From contig NZ_JAKGAM010000001.1 in assembly GCF_023061285.1 (NCBI RefSeq), positions 496,001 through 560,000 of the forward strand: a stretch of DNA of 64,000 nucleotides. The letters are read 5' to 3'. The notes under the pieces are model-generated. The model was not told where the DNA came from and ran no database searches. It saw only the letters and a program-made list of their open reading frames with translations. This DNA comes from Chromohalobacter nigrandesensis (GTDB lineage: Bacteria; Pseudomonadota; Gammaproteobacteria; Pseudomonadales; Halomonadaceae). Below, in pieces: positions 27,229 through 34,604 of the stretch. The position numbers and the translations under genes were made by a program. The number at the start of each line of letters is the position of its first letter. The first letter of the stretch is position 1.

Positions 27229-28872
27229 CTACGCGGCCGTCGCCCCGCTCGGCGCGTCAACCAACTGCACGGGGGCGAAGCTCTTGGCCTGCGCCATGCG
27301 CCAGATACGGCCATAAAACGGCCGCTGACCGGGGTCGCGCAACAACTCTCCCGGCTCCAGGAACGGATGTAGATGAGTGAACAGCTTCACCTCGTTTTCC
27401 GAAACGCGGTGCACGAGGTGATCGGGCGTGATCTGCCACGGGCGCGTCAGCCCCGCCGCCGCGATCATTTCCGCCAGGGCATGCAGGGTATTGTGATGGA
27501 AGTGATACACCTGCTCGGCCTTGTCACCGACCACCAACGCCTTCTGACGTAGCGGGTCCTGGGTGGCCACTCCTGTCGGGCAGCGGTTGGTATGGCAGCT
27601 TTGCGATTGAATACAGCCCAGCGCGAACATGTAGCCGCGCGCGGCATTGACCCAATCAGCGCCCATGGCCATGACCCTCGCGATATCGAAGGCGCTGATG
27701 ATCTTGCCGCTCGCCCCTAGGCGGACCTGCTCACGCAGCCCTGCGCCGACCAGCGTGTTATGCACGAACAAGAGCCCTTCTCGCAGCGGCGTTCCCAAAT
27801 GGTCGGAAAACTCCACCGGGGCCGCGCCGGTGCCCCCTTCACTGCCATCGACGACGATGAAATCGGGCATAATCTCGGTTTCGAGCATCGCCTTGACGAT
27901 GGCCATGAATTGCCAGGGCTGGCCGAGGCAAAGCTTGAAGCCAACCGGCTTGCCGCCGGAAAGCTCACGCAATTGCGCGATGAAGTCGAGCATCTCGAGC
28001 GGCGTCGAGAACGCCGGATGGCTGGCCGGCGAGAGACAATCCTCGCCCTGTGGGATCTCCCGCGTCTGGGCGATTTCCGGCGTGATCTTGTCCGCCGGGA
28101 GAAGCCCTCCGTGGCCAGGCTTGGCCCCCTGACTGAGCTTGACCTCGATCATCTTGACCTGCGCATCGCGGGCCTGCTCGGCAAAGCGCTCGGGGTCGAA
28201 CTCGCCTTCCGGCGTGCGGCAACCGAAGTAGCCACTGCCTAGCTCCCAGATCAGGTCACCGCCATGTTCGCGATGATACGGGCTGATGCCGCCTTCTCCG
28301 GTGTCATGCGCGAAGCGCCCAAGCCGGGCGCCCTTGTTGAGGGCGCGAATCGCATTGGCGCTCAGCGCGCCGAAACTCATCGCCGAGATATTGAATAGCG
28401 AAATCTCATAAGGCTGGGAACACTGGCGGTTACCGATAGTCAGACGAAAATCGTCCGGCTCCGCCACCGGTGCCGTTTCCATCGAGTGGCCGATGTATTC
28501 ATACGTATTGGCATAGACATCGCGCAGCGTCCCGAAGGGCTTGGCATCGTTATGCTGGCGTGCTCGCTGATAAACTAAACTTCTCTGCACATGGGAAAAC
28601 GGCAGTTGCTCGGTATCGGCCTCGAAGAGGTACTGACGCAACTCCGGGCGTAGCGCCTGAAAGACATAACGCAGGTTGCCAAGGATGGGGTAATTGCGAC
28701 GTACCGCATATCCACGCTGCGAGAGATCGGCGATACCCAAGAACACCAACGCACCGCTCACCAACGGTACCGGCCACCAGCCATGCCACTGTATGGCCAT
28801 GAGCGTCGTCACCAAGGTGGTCGTACAGCACGCCGTAAAAAACCCGTAACGTGATAACAAAGAATACTTCAT
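27229..28872 (-). CDS. Membrane-anchored glutamate-synthase-like FMN/[3Fe-4S] protein
   Basis: A 547-aa protein corresponding to the central and FMN domains of glutamate synthase, without the N-terminal glutaminase and C-terminal beta-helix of GltB. Two hydrophobic helices (about residues 5-50) anchor it. FMN-binding elements include ISAMSFGALSANAIRALNKGARLG, NTGEGG-like HDTGEGGIS, KPGHGG and VDGSEGGTGAAP. The iron-sulphur cysteines are CIQSQSCHTNRC (C-x5-C-x4-C). Such stand-alone proteins are common; their reaction, possibly ammonia-dependent or unrelated amidation, is not established. AGGAC precedes the ATG at 28872. Confidence 0.9.
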   Translation of the reverse strand: MKYSLLSRYGFFTACCTTTLVTTLMAIQWHGWWPVPLVSGALVFLGIADLSQRGYAVRRNYPILGNLRYVFQALRPELRQYLFEADTEQLPFSHVQRSLVYQRARQHNDAKPFGTLRDVYANTYEYIGHSMETAPVAEPDDFRLTIGNRQCSQPYEISLFNISAMSFGALSANAIRALNKGARLGRFAHDTGEGGISPYHREHGGDLIWELGSGYFGCRTPEGEFDPERFAEQARDAQVKMIEVKLSQGAKPGHGGLLPADKITPEIAQTREIPQGEDCLSPASHPAFSTPLEMLDFIAQLRELSGGKPVGFKLCLGQPWQFMAIVKAMLETEIMPDFIVVDGSEGGTGAAPVEFSDHLGTPLREGLLFVHNTLVGAGLREQVRLGASGKIISAFDIARVMAMGADWVNAARGYMFALGCIQSQSCHTNRCPTGVATQDPLRQKALVVGDKAEQVYHFHHNTLHALAEMIAAAGLTRPWQITPDHLVHRVSENEVKLFTHLHPFLEPGELLRDPGQRPFYGRIWRMAQAKSFAPVQLVDAPSGATAA

Positions 28873-28966
28873 GAAGATGTCCTGAACGAAAGGCGTCATC
28901 ACCATGAAAACACGAAACGTCGTCCGGGTTTAGAGCCGCCTGGTCCAACAGGCGGCCGCAACGCTA

Positions 28967-29842
28967 TCACGCAATACCAAGCGACGCCTGATGACGCCGG
29001 CGCCACCAGGTATTGATCAGCAGCGAGGCCAGCAGTATGCCCCCGCCCAACGCCAGACGCCCCACATCCGCATCGCGGTTCCAGATCAGCAGATTGACCA
29101 GCAACCCGGCGGGCACCAGGGCATTGTTCATGATCGCCAGCGTCCCGGCATCGACGCGGCAAGCCCCCTTGTTCCACAGGAAGTAACCCAGCCCCGACGC
29201 GACGACGCCTAGCCATAGCAGGACACCCCACTGCAGGGAGGTCGTCGGCAATGCCGTGACATCGCCGAACAGCCAGAACGCCGGTAGCGCTACGCACAAC
29301 GCTCCCAGGTAGAACCAGCCGAAGACATGGCGATGCGCTATCTCCCGAGGCAAACGTGGCGCCAGATGACGATAAGCGACCTGCCCCACCGCAAAGCATA
29401 GGTTCGAACTCTGTACCACCAGGAAGCCGACCCAATAGGCGTCGCTGATGTCGGCGTAACGAATGACCGCCGCCCCAAGCACGGCAAGCGCGGCGGTAAG
29501 CAGATAGAATGGTGTGAAACGCCCCTGGAGGATGTCGTCGATCAAGGTGATATAGAGTGGCGTGAAGATCGTGAACATCAAGACTTCCGGCACGCTCAAC
29601 AACAGAAACGACTGATAGAAGCCGATATACATCGCCCCCAGCTGCACGGCGCCGATGGTCATCAGTCCCACTATGTGCCCGAGCGGCAAACGCTGCGGAC
29701 GTAGCCAAATCAGAAAGACCGCCGCCGCCAGCCCAATGCGGGTGAGCACCGCGAAATAACTATCGACCTGGCCGGAGAGGTAGACGCCGATCAGGCTAAA
29801 AGAAAATGCCCAGAGTACCGTCACCCCGATCAAATACCCCAT
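28967..29842 (-). CDS. EamA/DMT-family transporter
   Basis: A 291-aa inner-membrane protein with ten hydrophobic segments in two five-helix repeats, the layout of drug/metabolite transporters. The second half has GVLLWLGVVASGLGYFLWNKGACRVDAGTLAIMNNALVPAGLLVN, a typical EamA segment. Members export amino acids or other metabolites. GAGG lies upstream of the ATG. It is 94 bases upstream of the glutamate-synthase-like gene, on the same strand, so co-transcription is possible. Substrate unknown. Confidence 0.9.
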   Translation of the reverse strand: MGYLIGVTVLWAFSFSLIGVYLSGQVDSYFAVLTRIGLAAAVFLIWLRPQRLPLGHIVGLMTIGAVQLGAMYIGFYQSFLLLSVPEVLMFTIFTPLYITLIDDILQGRFTPFYLLTAALAVLGAAVIRYADISDAYWVGFLVVQSSNLCFAVGQVAYRHLAPRLPREIAHRHVFGWFYLGALCVALPAFWLFGDVTALPTTSLQWGVLLWLGVVASGLGYFLWNKGACRVDAGTLAIMNNALVPAGLLVNLLIWNRDADVGRLALGGGILLASLLINTWWRRRHQASLGIA

Positions 29843-29870
29843 TTATGGTTAACCTCAGGATTAATTAAAG

Positions 29871-30335
29871 TTGACTGCTATTATACGCCTGACACGCCTG
29901 TTGCCTAGTATTCATCGACTGAGTTTCACGTCGCGCTCGGGACACGCCTCCGAGGTTGTCTGGTCCGGCCAGGGCGCTGGGGTCGTGACGCCCGAGACAC
30001 ACACCGACCGGGTACGTTTCATCGAACAGGGGCATTTCCTACCTCAAGGACAGTCGCGCGAAGTGGCATTTCGCAACGTCTATCGCTGGGATTTTCATCC
30101 TGAGCATATCGCGCTTTATCACGAGCGCCGTGGCCCCGACGCGGCGGTCTGGCTATTCGACCTCGTCGCCGAGTCGGCGACCACATTGATCAGCAAGTCG
30201 CCGCATCTCTGCGGTGCCGATACCTACCAGGCCCGGCTCGACCTCGAGCCCCCTGGCTTTCGACTCGAATGGCATATCACGGGACCGCGCAAGGATGAGC
30301 GACTCGTCTACCATTATCGGCAGTCAGGCGATTAA
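29871..30335 (+). CDS. DUF6314-like protein
   Basis: A 154-aa cytoplasmic protein. The body has a beta-barrel-like alternation and the pattern RFIEQGHFL, YRWDF...IALYHERRG, LFDLVAE, then SKSPHLCGADTYQARL and WHITGPRKDERLVYHYR, resembling DUF6314. The closing GPRKDE-type motif and the SPHxCGxDxY motif are the most telling. The annotated start is a TTG just after AGGATTAATTAAAG; the real start may lie slightly further in. Divergent from the EamA gene. Function unknown. Confidence 0.65.
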   Translation: MTAIIRLTRLLPSIHRLSFTSRSGHASEVVWSGQGAGVVTPETHTDRVRFIEQGHFLPQGQSREVAFRNVYRWDFHPEHIALYHERRGPDAAVWLFDLVAESATTLISKSPHLCGADTYQARLDLEPPGFRLEWHITGPRKDERLVYHYRQSGD

Positions 30336-30400
30336 CGCAGCGCAGCGACACGTCTTCGTCGCCAGCACTGGCAGGCATCGTCACAACGCGCTAGAATAGT

Positions 30401-30429
30401 TTGAGAACACTGTTTTAAAACAGTATGGC
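30401..30429 (+). promoter_or_regulatory. 16-bp perfect palindrome in the promoter region of the glycine-zipper gene
   Basis: ACTGTTTTAAAACAGT (30409-30424) is a perfect palindrome 22 bases before the ATG. It lies either in the spacer of a TTGAGA-N17-TATGGC promoter (30401-30429) or just downstream of a TAGAAT -10 (30392-30397). Either place suits a dimeric repressor. The spacing does not fit LexA. Confidence 0.55.
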
Positions 30430-30445
30430 AAGCAACGGAGGTCGC

Positions 30446-30913
30446 ATGAAAGCATTACTTCCTTTAGCACTCATCGGAACATTGGCACTGGCCGGTTGTG
30501 CCAACACCTCGCCCTATTCCGGCGATGTCTATCGCAGCGGACAAGCCGAAACCGCACAGTCGGTGACTTACGGCACTATCACTTCAGTGCGTCCGGTGCA
30601 GATTCAAGCCGGCGATCAGAACGAAGGCGTTTTGGGTGGCCTAGGCGGTGCCGTACTGGGTGGTTTGCTGGGGAACCAGGTCGGCGGGGGATCCGGACGC
30701 ACCATCGCCACGGCGGTCGGCGCCATCGGCGGTAGCGTCGCCGGCAGCAAGGTCGAAGACTCCGCCAATCGTACCCAGGCCTGGGAGTTAGAAATTCGGC
30801 GCGATAGCGGCGATTCCGTCGTCGTGGTCCAGAAGGCTGACCGCGACTGGCAAGTTGGACAACAAGTACGCATGATCGGCAGTGGGGGCAGTCTGAGCGT
30901 CGCACCCTACTGA
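30446..30913 (+). CDS. Glycine-zipper 2TM-domain outer-membrane lipoprotein
   Basis: A 155-aa lipoprotein of the SlyB/Pcp type. The signal peptide ends with LALAGC (lipidated Cys near 18). After a Ser/Thr-rich stretch comes GxxxGxxxG-rich sequence (GVLGGLGGAVLGGLLGNQVGGGSGRTIATAVGAIGGSVAGSKVED, about residues 60-105), forming a hairpin that can insert in the outer membrane. The C-terminal beta segment (WELEIRRDSGDSVVVVQKADRDWQVGQQVRMIGSGG) is the usual end. ACGGAGG precedes the ATG at 30446. SlyB proteins help organise LPS under stress. The palindrome upstream suggests regulation. A terminator follows. Confidence 0.92.
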   Translation: MKALLPLALIGTLALAGCANTSPYSGDVYRSGQAETAQSVTYGTITSVRPVQIQAGDQNEGVLGGLGGAVLGGLLGNQVGGGSGRTIATAVGAIGGSVAGSKVEDSANRTQAWELEIRRDSGDSVVVVQKADRDWQVGQQVRMIGSGGSLSVAPY

Positions 30914-30943
30914 ACCAATGAACTAATGAACCAGTGTCACAAG

Positions 30944-30974
30944 GCTCATGCCGCCGATGAGGGCATGAGCTTTT
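30944..30974 (+). terminator. Rho-independent terminator of the glycine-zipper gene
   Basis: GCTCATGCC and GGCATGAGC arms, a 9-base loop and TTTT form a clear terminator 31 bases beyond the stop. Confidence 0.82.
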
Positions 30975-30988
30975 GAAAGCACGCTAAT

Positions 30989-31053
30989 TTTTCCTGTCCG
31001 AATCTTTTTACATCCGCTATCGTATGTACTGTAATACGCCACGGACAGGAAAA
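30989..31053. promoter_or_regulatory. 12-bp inverted repeat flanking the lpxR sigma-70 promoter
   Basis: TTTTCCTGTCCG (30989-31000) and its exact complement CGGACAGGAAAA (31042-31053) enclose a near-consensus promoter: TTTACA (31007-31012), 17 bases, TGTAAT (31030-31035). Transcription would begin at about 31042, the first base of the second arm. The two half-sites are 53 bp apart centre to centre, about five helical turns. The downstream arm includes the lpxR ribosome-binding AGGA. Confidence 0.7.
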
Positions 31054-31060
31054 CCGTCTC

Positions 31061-32050
31061 ATGAACACAGGACGCACGCTCGGCTATCTCGCTTCAGCGC
31101 TTGCCTTTACAGCCTTCTCCAGCCCCGTGCTGGCCGACGGAATGCTGACGATCAAGAGCGAGAATGATCTTTTCGCCAGCGGTGACGACGGGCACTACAC
31201 CAATGGTTTGGAAGTCGACTGGTCTTTCAAGCCCGACGAGGCGCACTGGACACGACGTCTCGCCGACGCCGTGCCCGGCTGGTCCGGCGCCGATCTCGAC
31301 GGCGTGGCTTATCGTGCCGGCCAGCAGATCTACACGCCAAACGATATCGACCGCTCGGACCTCGTCGAGAACGACCGACCCTATGCGGGTTTGCTCTATG
31401 CCGGTGTGTCACTCTTCGATGACCGTCAGTACAACGGCTGGCGCCAGGCGGACGATCTCCACGTCGACGTCGGCATCGTCGGGCCGGCATCGGGTGGGAA
31501 AGCCATCCAGAAGAACTTTCACCACCTCATCGGTAGCGATGAGCCCAACGGCTGGTCGCATCAGCTTCACAACGAGCCGGTGCTCAACCTGACCTACAAG
31601 CGCAGTTGGTGGCTGCAAGACTCGCTCGGCAATCTGGAAGTAGAATACGGCCCCAACGCCGGCTTTGCCCTCGGCAACCTGTATACGTATGCCGCAAGCG
31701 GCGTAGGCCTGCGTATCGGCGATAATCTACGCAATAGCGCCGGCATACCTGCCGTCGCCCCCGCCCAAAGTGGCAGAAGCCATTTCACACCCGGCCAAGG
31801 GTTCGGCTGGTATGCATTCGCGAGCCTCGAGGGCCGCTTCATGGCCCACAACCTGTTGCTCGACGGCAATACCTTCGAGGACAGCCACTCAGTGGACCGC
31901 CGCCAATGGGTCGGCGATGCGCTGGCCGGTATCGCCTTGACGTGGGACCGCTGGCAGCTCACCTACACCAGCGTCTGGCGGACCCACGAATTCGAAGCCC
32001 AAGACGAAGGGGACCAGTTTGGCTCATTGACGCTCTCGCTGTGGCTATGA
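31061..32050 (+). CDS. lpxR: Lipid A 3'-O-deacylase (LpxR family)
   Basis: A 329-aa outer-membrane beta-barrel hydrolase. A signal peptide (1-25, ending SSPVLA|D) is followed by SENDLFASGDDGHYTNGLEVDW, matching the conserved END-x-F...YTNG start of LpxR with the first catalytic or Ca2+ residues. The region NDRPYAGLLYAGVSLF, conserved in the family, and the C-terminal aromatic L (LSLWL) fit a barrel. LpxR removes the 3'-acyloxyacyl chain of lipid A and so remodels the outer leaflet. Both the promoter and a bracketing inverted repeat suggest tight control. A hairpin follows the stop. Confidence 0.92.
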   Translation: MNTGRTLGYLASALAFTAFSSPVLADGMLTIKSENDLFASGDDGHYTNGLEVDWSFKPDEAHWTRRLADAVPGWSGADLDGVAYRAGQQIYTPNDIDRSDLVENDRPYAGLLYAGVSLFDDRQYNGWRQADDLHVDVGIVGPASGGKAIQKNFHHLIGSDEPNGWSHQLHNEPVLNLTYKRSWWLQDSLGNLEVEYGPNAGFALGNLYTYAASGVGLRIGDNLRNSAGIPAVAPAQSGRSHFTPGQGFGWYAFASLEGRFMAHNLLLDGNTFEDSHSVDRRQWVGDALAGIALTWDRWQLTYTSVWRTHEFEAQDEGDQFGSLTLSLWL

Positions 32051-32066
32051 CATTTCCCGCAACGAC

Positions 32067-32090
32067 AATGCCCCGCATTGACGGGGCATT
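32067..32090. terminator. Hairpin after lpxR
   Basis: AATGCCCCG and CGGGGCATT flank a 6-base loop 17 bases after the lpxR stop. There is no U-run, but it lies between two convergent genes, where a bidirectional terminator is expected. Confidence 0.6.
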
Positions 32091-32119
32091 GATCTATCGC
32101 AAAACGGCTTTTCGTCTCG

Positions 32120-32404
32120 TCAATGTAATTTGACGCGGCGCATCAACCAGCAGCCCAAACGCTTGGCGATCCAGAAAAACAGCGCCAGGAGAATCAGCGT
32201 CAATAACATCGATATCGGGTTGACGATAAAGGTGGCGCCCAACACGGCCAGGGCAATGCTCCACACCCAACGATCGTCACCGCCTAGCTGCAACGCCTGC
32301 GGAATGCGGCGCATGACCACCTTGCCAAGAGAAGAATCCCACGCGCGCAGCGCCAGGAACAGAATCACGGCGAAAGCGATCAGCCAGATCAGCGTTACGG
32401 TCAT
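32120..32404 (-). CDS. Small membrane protein, unknown
   Basis: A 94-aa protein with two or three hydrophobic helices (1-20, about 45-85) separated by a basic loop (GKVVMRRIPQALQLGGDDRW). AGGAGG lies directly upstream of the ATG, so translation is well supported. I recognise no family. The 266-base gap upstream, before slyD, contains promoters for both directions and nothing else I can name. Confidence 0.75.
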   Translation of the reverse strand: MTVTLIWLIAFAVILFLALRAWDSSLGKVVMRRIPQALQLGGDDRWVWSIALAVLGATFIVNPISMLLTLILLALFFWIAKRLGCWLMRRVKLH

Positions 32405-32670
32405 GTTGGCCTCCTGATAGGCAACGTCGGTAATCTTTCAGCTCCACCAATATCGGCAGGGTACCGTCCCCCCATTTACCGCGCAACCGGCGCGACGTCC
32501 TGACGCAGGACACTTCTTTCGGAGACCACTCGGCGCTGAATTCGTTCCCGATGCAGCTTGAAGTACCGTCATGCAACACAAAGGGGACATGAAAACCCCG
32601 AGAGGCCCCTGACACACTTGGGTGAGCGCGTTACCATGGGTGGCGACATACACCCAGAAAGGTCTTCAAC

Positions 32671-33159
32671 ATGCAGATTGCCCAGAATTCCGTGGTTTCC
32701 TTCCACTACACCCTTACCAATAACGAGGGTGAAGTGCTGGACAGCTCGGAAGGCCGCGATCCTCTGACTTACCTGCACGGCGCGGGCAACATCATTCCAG
32801 GGCTGGAAAAAGAACTGGAAGGCCGTCAGAGCGGCGAGAACCTCAAAGTCACCGTCGAGCCGGCAGAAGGCTACGGTGAAACACAGCCCGGCCTGATGCA
32901 AGAAGTGCCGCGCGATGCCTTCCAGGGTGTCGACGATATTCAACCGGGCATGCAGTTCCAGGCGCAGACCGAGGGTGGTCCGCTCATGGTCACGGTCACT
33001 CAGGTCGAAGGCGACACCGTCACCGTCGATGGCAACCATCCGCTGGCTGGTCAGACATTGAATTTCGATGTTGAGATCGCTGAAGTGCGTGAAGCCACTG
33101 CGGAAGAAACCGAACACGGCCACGTGCACGGTGAAGGCGATCAGGAACAGGAGCACTAA
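32671..33159 (+). CDS. slyD: FKBP-type peptidyl-prolyl isomerase, SlyD-like
   Basis: A 162-aa SlyD-type prolyl isomerase. The FKBP core is residues 1-65 (NSVVSFHYTLTNNEGEVLDSS, LHGAGNIIPGLEKELEGRQSGE), the insert-in-flap chaperone domain is about 70-125 (PAEGYGE...GMQFQAQTEGGP), and the FKBP fold resumes with NHPLAGQTLNFDVEI. The C-terminal HGHVHGEGDQEQEH tail is a histidine-rich metal-binding tail shorter than in E. coli SlyD. GAAAGG precedes the ATG. It assists folding and can deliver nickel. Confidence 0.95.
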   Translation: MQIAQNSVVSFHYTLTNNEGEVLDSSEGRDPLTYLHGAGNIIPGLEKELEGRQSGENLKVTVEPAEGYGETQPGLMQEVPRDAFQGVDDIQPGMQFQAQTEGGPLMVTVTQVEGDTVTVDGNHPLAGQTLNFDVEIAEVREATAEETEHGHVHGEGDQEQEH

Positions 33160-33185
33160 GACGCTCCTTCGCAACACCTGACGCA

Positions 33186-33214
33186 AAAACGGGCGGCCTG
33201 TGGGCCGCCCGTTT
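33186..33214. terminator. Bidirectional terminator between slyD and a phosphatidyltransferase gene
   Basis: AAACGGGCGGCC and GGCCGCCCGTTT with a TGTG loop. U-tracts appear on both strands (GTTTC and GTTTTTGC), so it can terminate both convergent genes. Confidence 0.88.
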
Positions 33215-33230
33215 CATATCTACTCCCCGC

Positions 33231-33905
33231 TTACCTTGGCTCATCTCTCGACGCGTCAGCACCTTTCGCGAACGATCCCCCGGAGCCACCTTCAGCACTG
33301 CTCAAGGCACGGTAGCCTCCCCCGATACGCATCGCCGCCGTCAGCAGGCACGCCAGCGCGAAGCAGCCCGCCAACCAGGGAAAATATGCCGGCCACAGGC
33401 AGAACACGACGAAGGCGATGATCGTCTCGGTACCTTCGGTCAAACCATCCAGGTAGTAAAACGCCTTGTGCTCGAAATGCGGACGCTCCAAGCCATGGCG
33501 TGTCGCGGCGATCGCAAAGGCCAAAAACGAGGCGCCAGTCCCCATGAACGCGAAGAGCAGCAAAGCCGCTGGCAAGGCATTTTGCGCCGGATCGGCAAGC
33601 GCGAATCCCAATACCACGGCGGCATAGAAGACGAAGTCCAGGGCGATATCGAGAAATCCGCCGGCATCGCTCTGACATTGCAGATGACGCGCCAAGGCGC
33701 CATCCAGACCGTCACACACGCGATTGAGGACAATCGCCATCAGCGCCAGACCATAGGCCTGATAAGCCAATAACGGCAGCGCCAGCATACCGATTGCAAA
33801 ACCGCCTACCGTCAGTTGCGTCGGCGTCACGCCACGACGCCCCAAGCCAATGGCGCAGCGTGCCAGTACCGGCGCAACCCAGGCGTTCGTCCATTTATCC
33901 AGCAT
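33231..33905 (-). CDS. CDP-alcohol phosphatidyltransferase family protein
   Basis: A 224-aa membrane enzyme with six hydrophobic segments. The CDP-alcohol phosphotransferase signature D-x2-D-G-x2-A-R-x8-G-x3-D-x3-D is complete (DGLDGALAR...GGFLDIALD, near residues 65-90). It transfers a phosphoalcohol from CDP to an acceptor alcohol in phospholipid or related glycan synthesis. I see nothing that fixes the acceptor, so it may be a phosphatidylglycerophosphate synthase-like or inositol-type enzyme. Single gene, convergent with slyD. Confidence 0.92.
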   Translation of the reverse strand: MLDKWTNAWVAPVLARCAIGLGRRGVTPTQLTVGGFAIGMLALPLLAYQAYGLALMAIVLNRVCDGLDGALARHLQCQSDAGGFLDIALDFVFYAAVVLGFALADPAQNALPAALLLFAFMGTGASFLAFAIAATRHGLERPHFEHKAFYYLDGLTEGTETIIAFVVFCLWPAYFPWLAGCFALACLLTAAMRIGGGYRALSSAEGGSGGSFAKGADASRDEPR

Positions 33906-33991
33906 GCGAGTTCTCGCTATTTTTCGAGTAGACTTGATGTATGTTCATCGCATCAGCATGGCATATTAACCCGACGTTCAGGAGCTTCACG

Positions 33992-34594
33992 ATGCGCTTT
34001 CCCGTGATGGCGTTAGCTCTACTCACAACGCTTGCAGTCGTTCCCATCTCCCAGGCGCATGCCGCACAACGCGAGGCCATCTTCGCCGGTGGCTGTTTCT
34101 GGTGCATGGAGCCACCTTACGACAAACTCGAAGGCGTCGTCTCGACAACCTCCGGCTATATAGGCGGTGATAGCGAGCGTCCCACCTACGAACAGGTCAG
34201 CAGCGGCACTACCGGCCATGCCGAGGCGGTCAAGGTCGTCTACGATGACGAGGCCGTCGACTACGACACGCTGCTCAACGTGTTCTGGCACAATATCGAT
34301 CCCTTTGCCGAAGGACGCCAATTCTGCGATGTAGGCAGCCAATATCGCAGTGCCATCTTCCCCCTCGACCAGCGCCAGCGACGCCTCGCCGAAGCCTCCA
34401 AAAAAGCCGTGGAAACGCGCTTCGAGCGCGACGTCAAGACACGCATCGAGCCCAAGGCTCCCTTCTGGGACGCCGAGGAATACCATCAGAATTTCTACGA
34501 GAAGAACCCCGTGCGCTACCGCTTCTACCGTGCCGGTTGCGGTCGAGACGAGCGTCTCGAAGCTGTGTGGGGCGATGACGCCGGCAAACCTTGA
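33992..34594 (+). CDS. msrA: Peptide methionine sulfoxide reductase MsrA, exported
   Basis: MsrA reduces methionine-S-sulfoxide in proteins. The active site is AGGCFWCMEPPYD (catalytic Cys at about residue 34), with the partner residues in GYIGGDSERPTYEQVSSGTTGHAEAV and the EEYHQNFYEKNP motif. A C-terminal GCGRD may supply a resolving cysteine. Residues 1-24 look like a signal peptide (ALLTTLAVVPISQAHA|A), so this is a periplasmic form. CAGGAG lies upstream of the ATG at 33992; the longer frame upstream is not needed. Useful for repairing envelope proteins under oxidant or chlorine stress. Confidence 0.94.
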   Translation: MRFPVMALALLTTLAVVPISQAHAAQREAIFAGGCFWCMEPPYDKLEGVVSTTSGYIGGDSERPTYEQVSSGTTGHAEAVKVVYDDEAVDYDTLLNVFWHNIDPFAEGRQFCDVGSQYRSAIFPLDQRQRRLAEASKKAVETRFERDVKTRIEPKAPFWDAEEYHQNFYEKNPVRYRFYRAGCGRDERLEAVWGDDAGKP

Positions 34595-34604
34595 GAATAC
34601 GCGC

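Noticed and set aside
30409-30424. LexA/SOS box at the 16-bp palindrome
   Set aside because: The LexA site needs CTG-N10-CAG. Here CTG and CAG are 8 bases apart, so the spacing is wrong.
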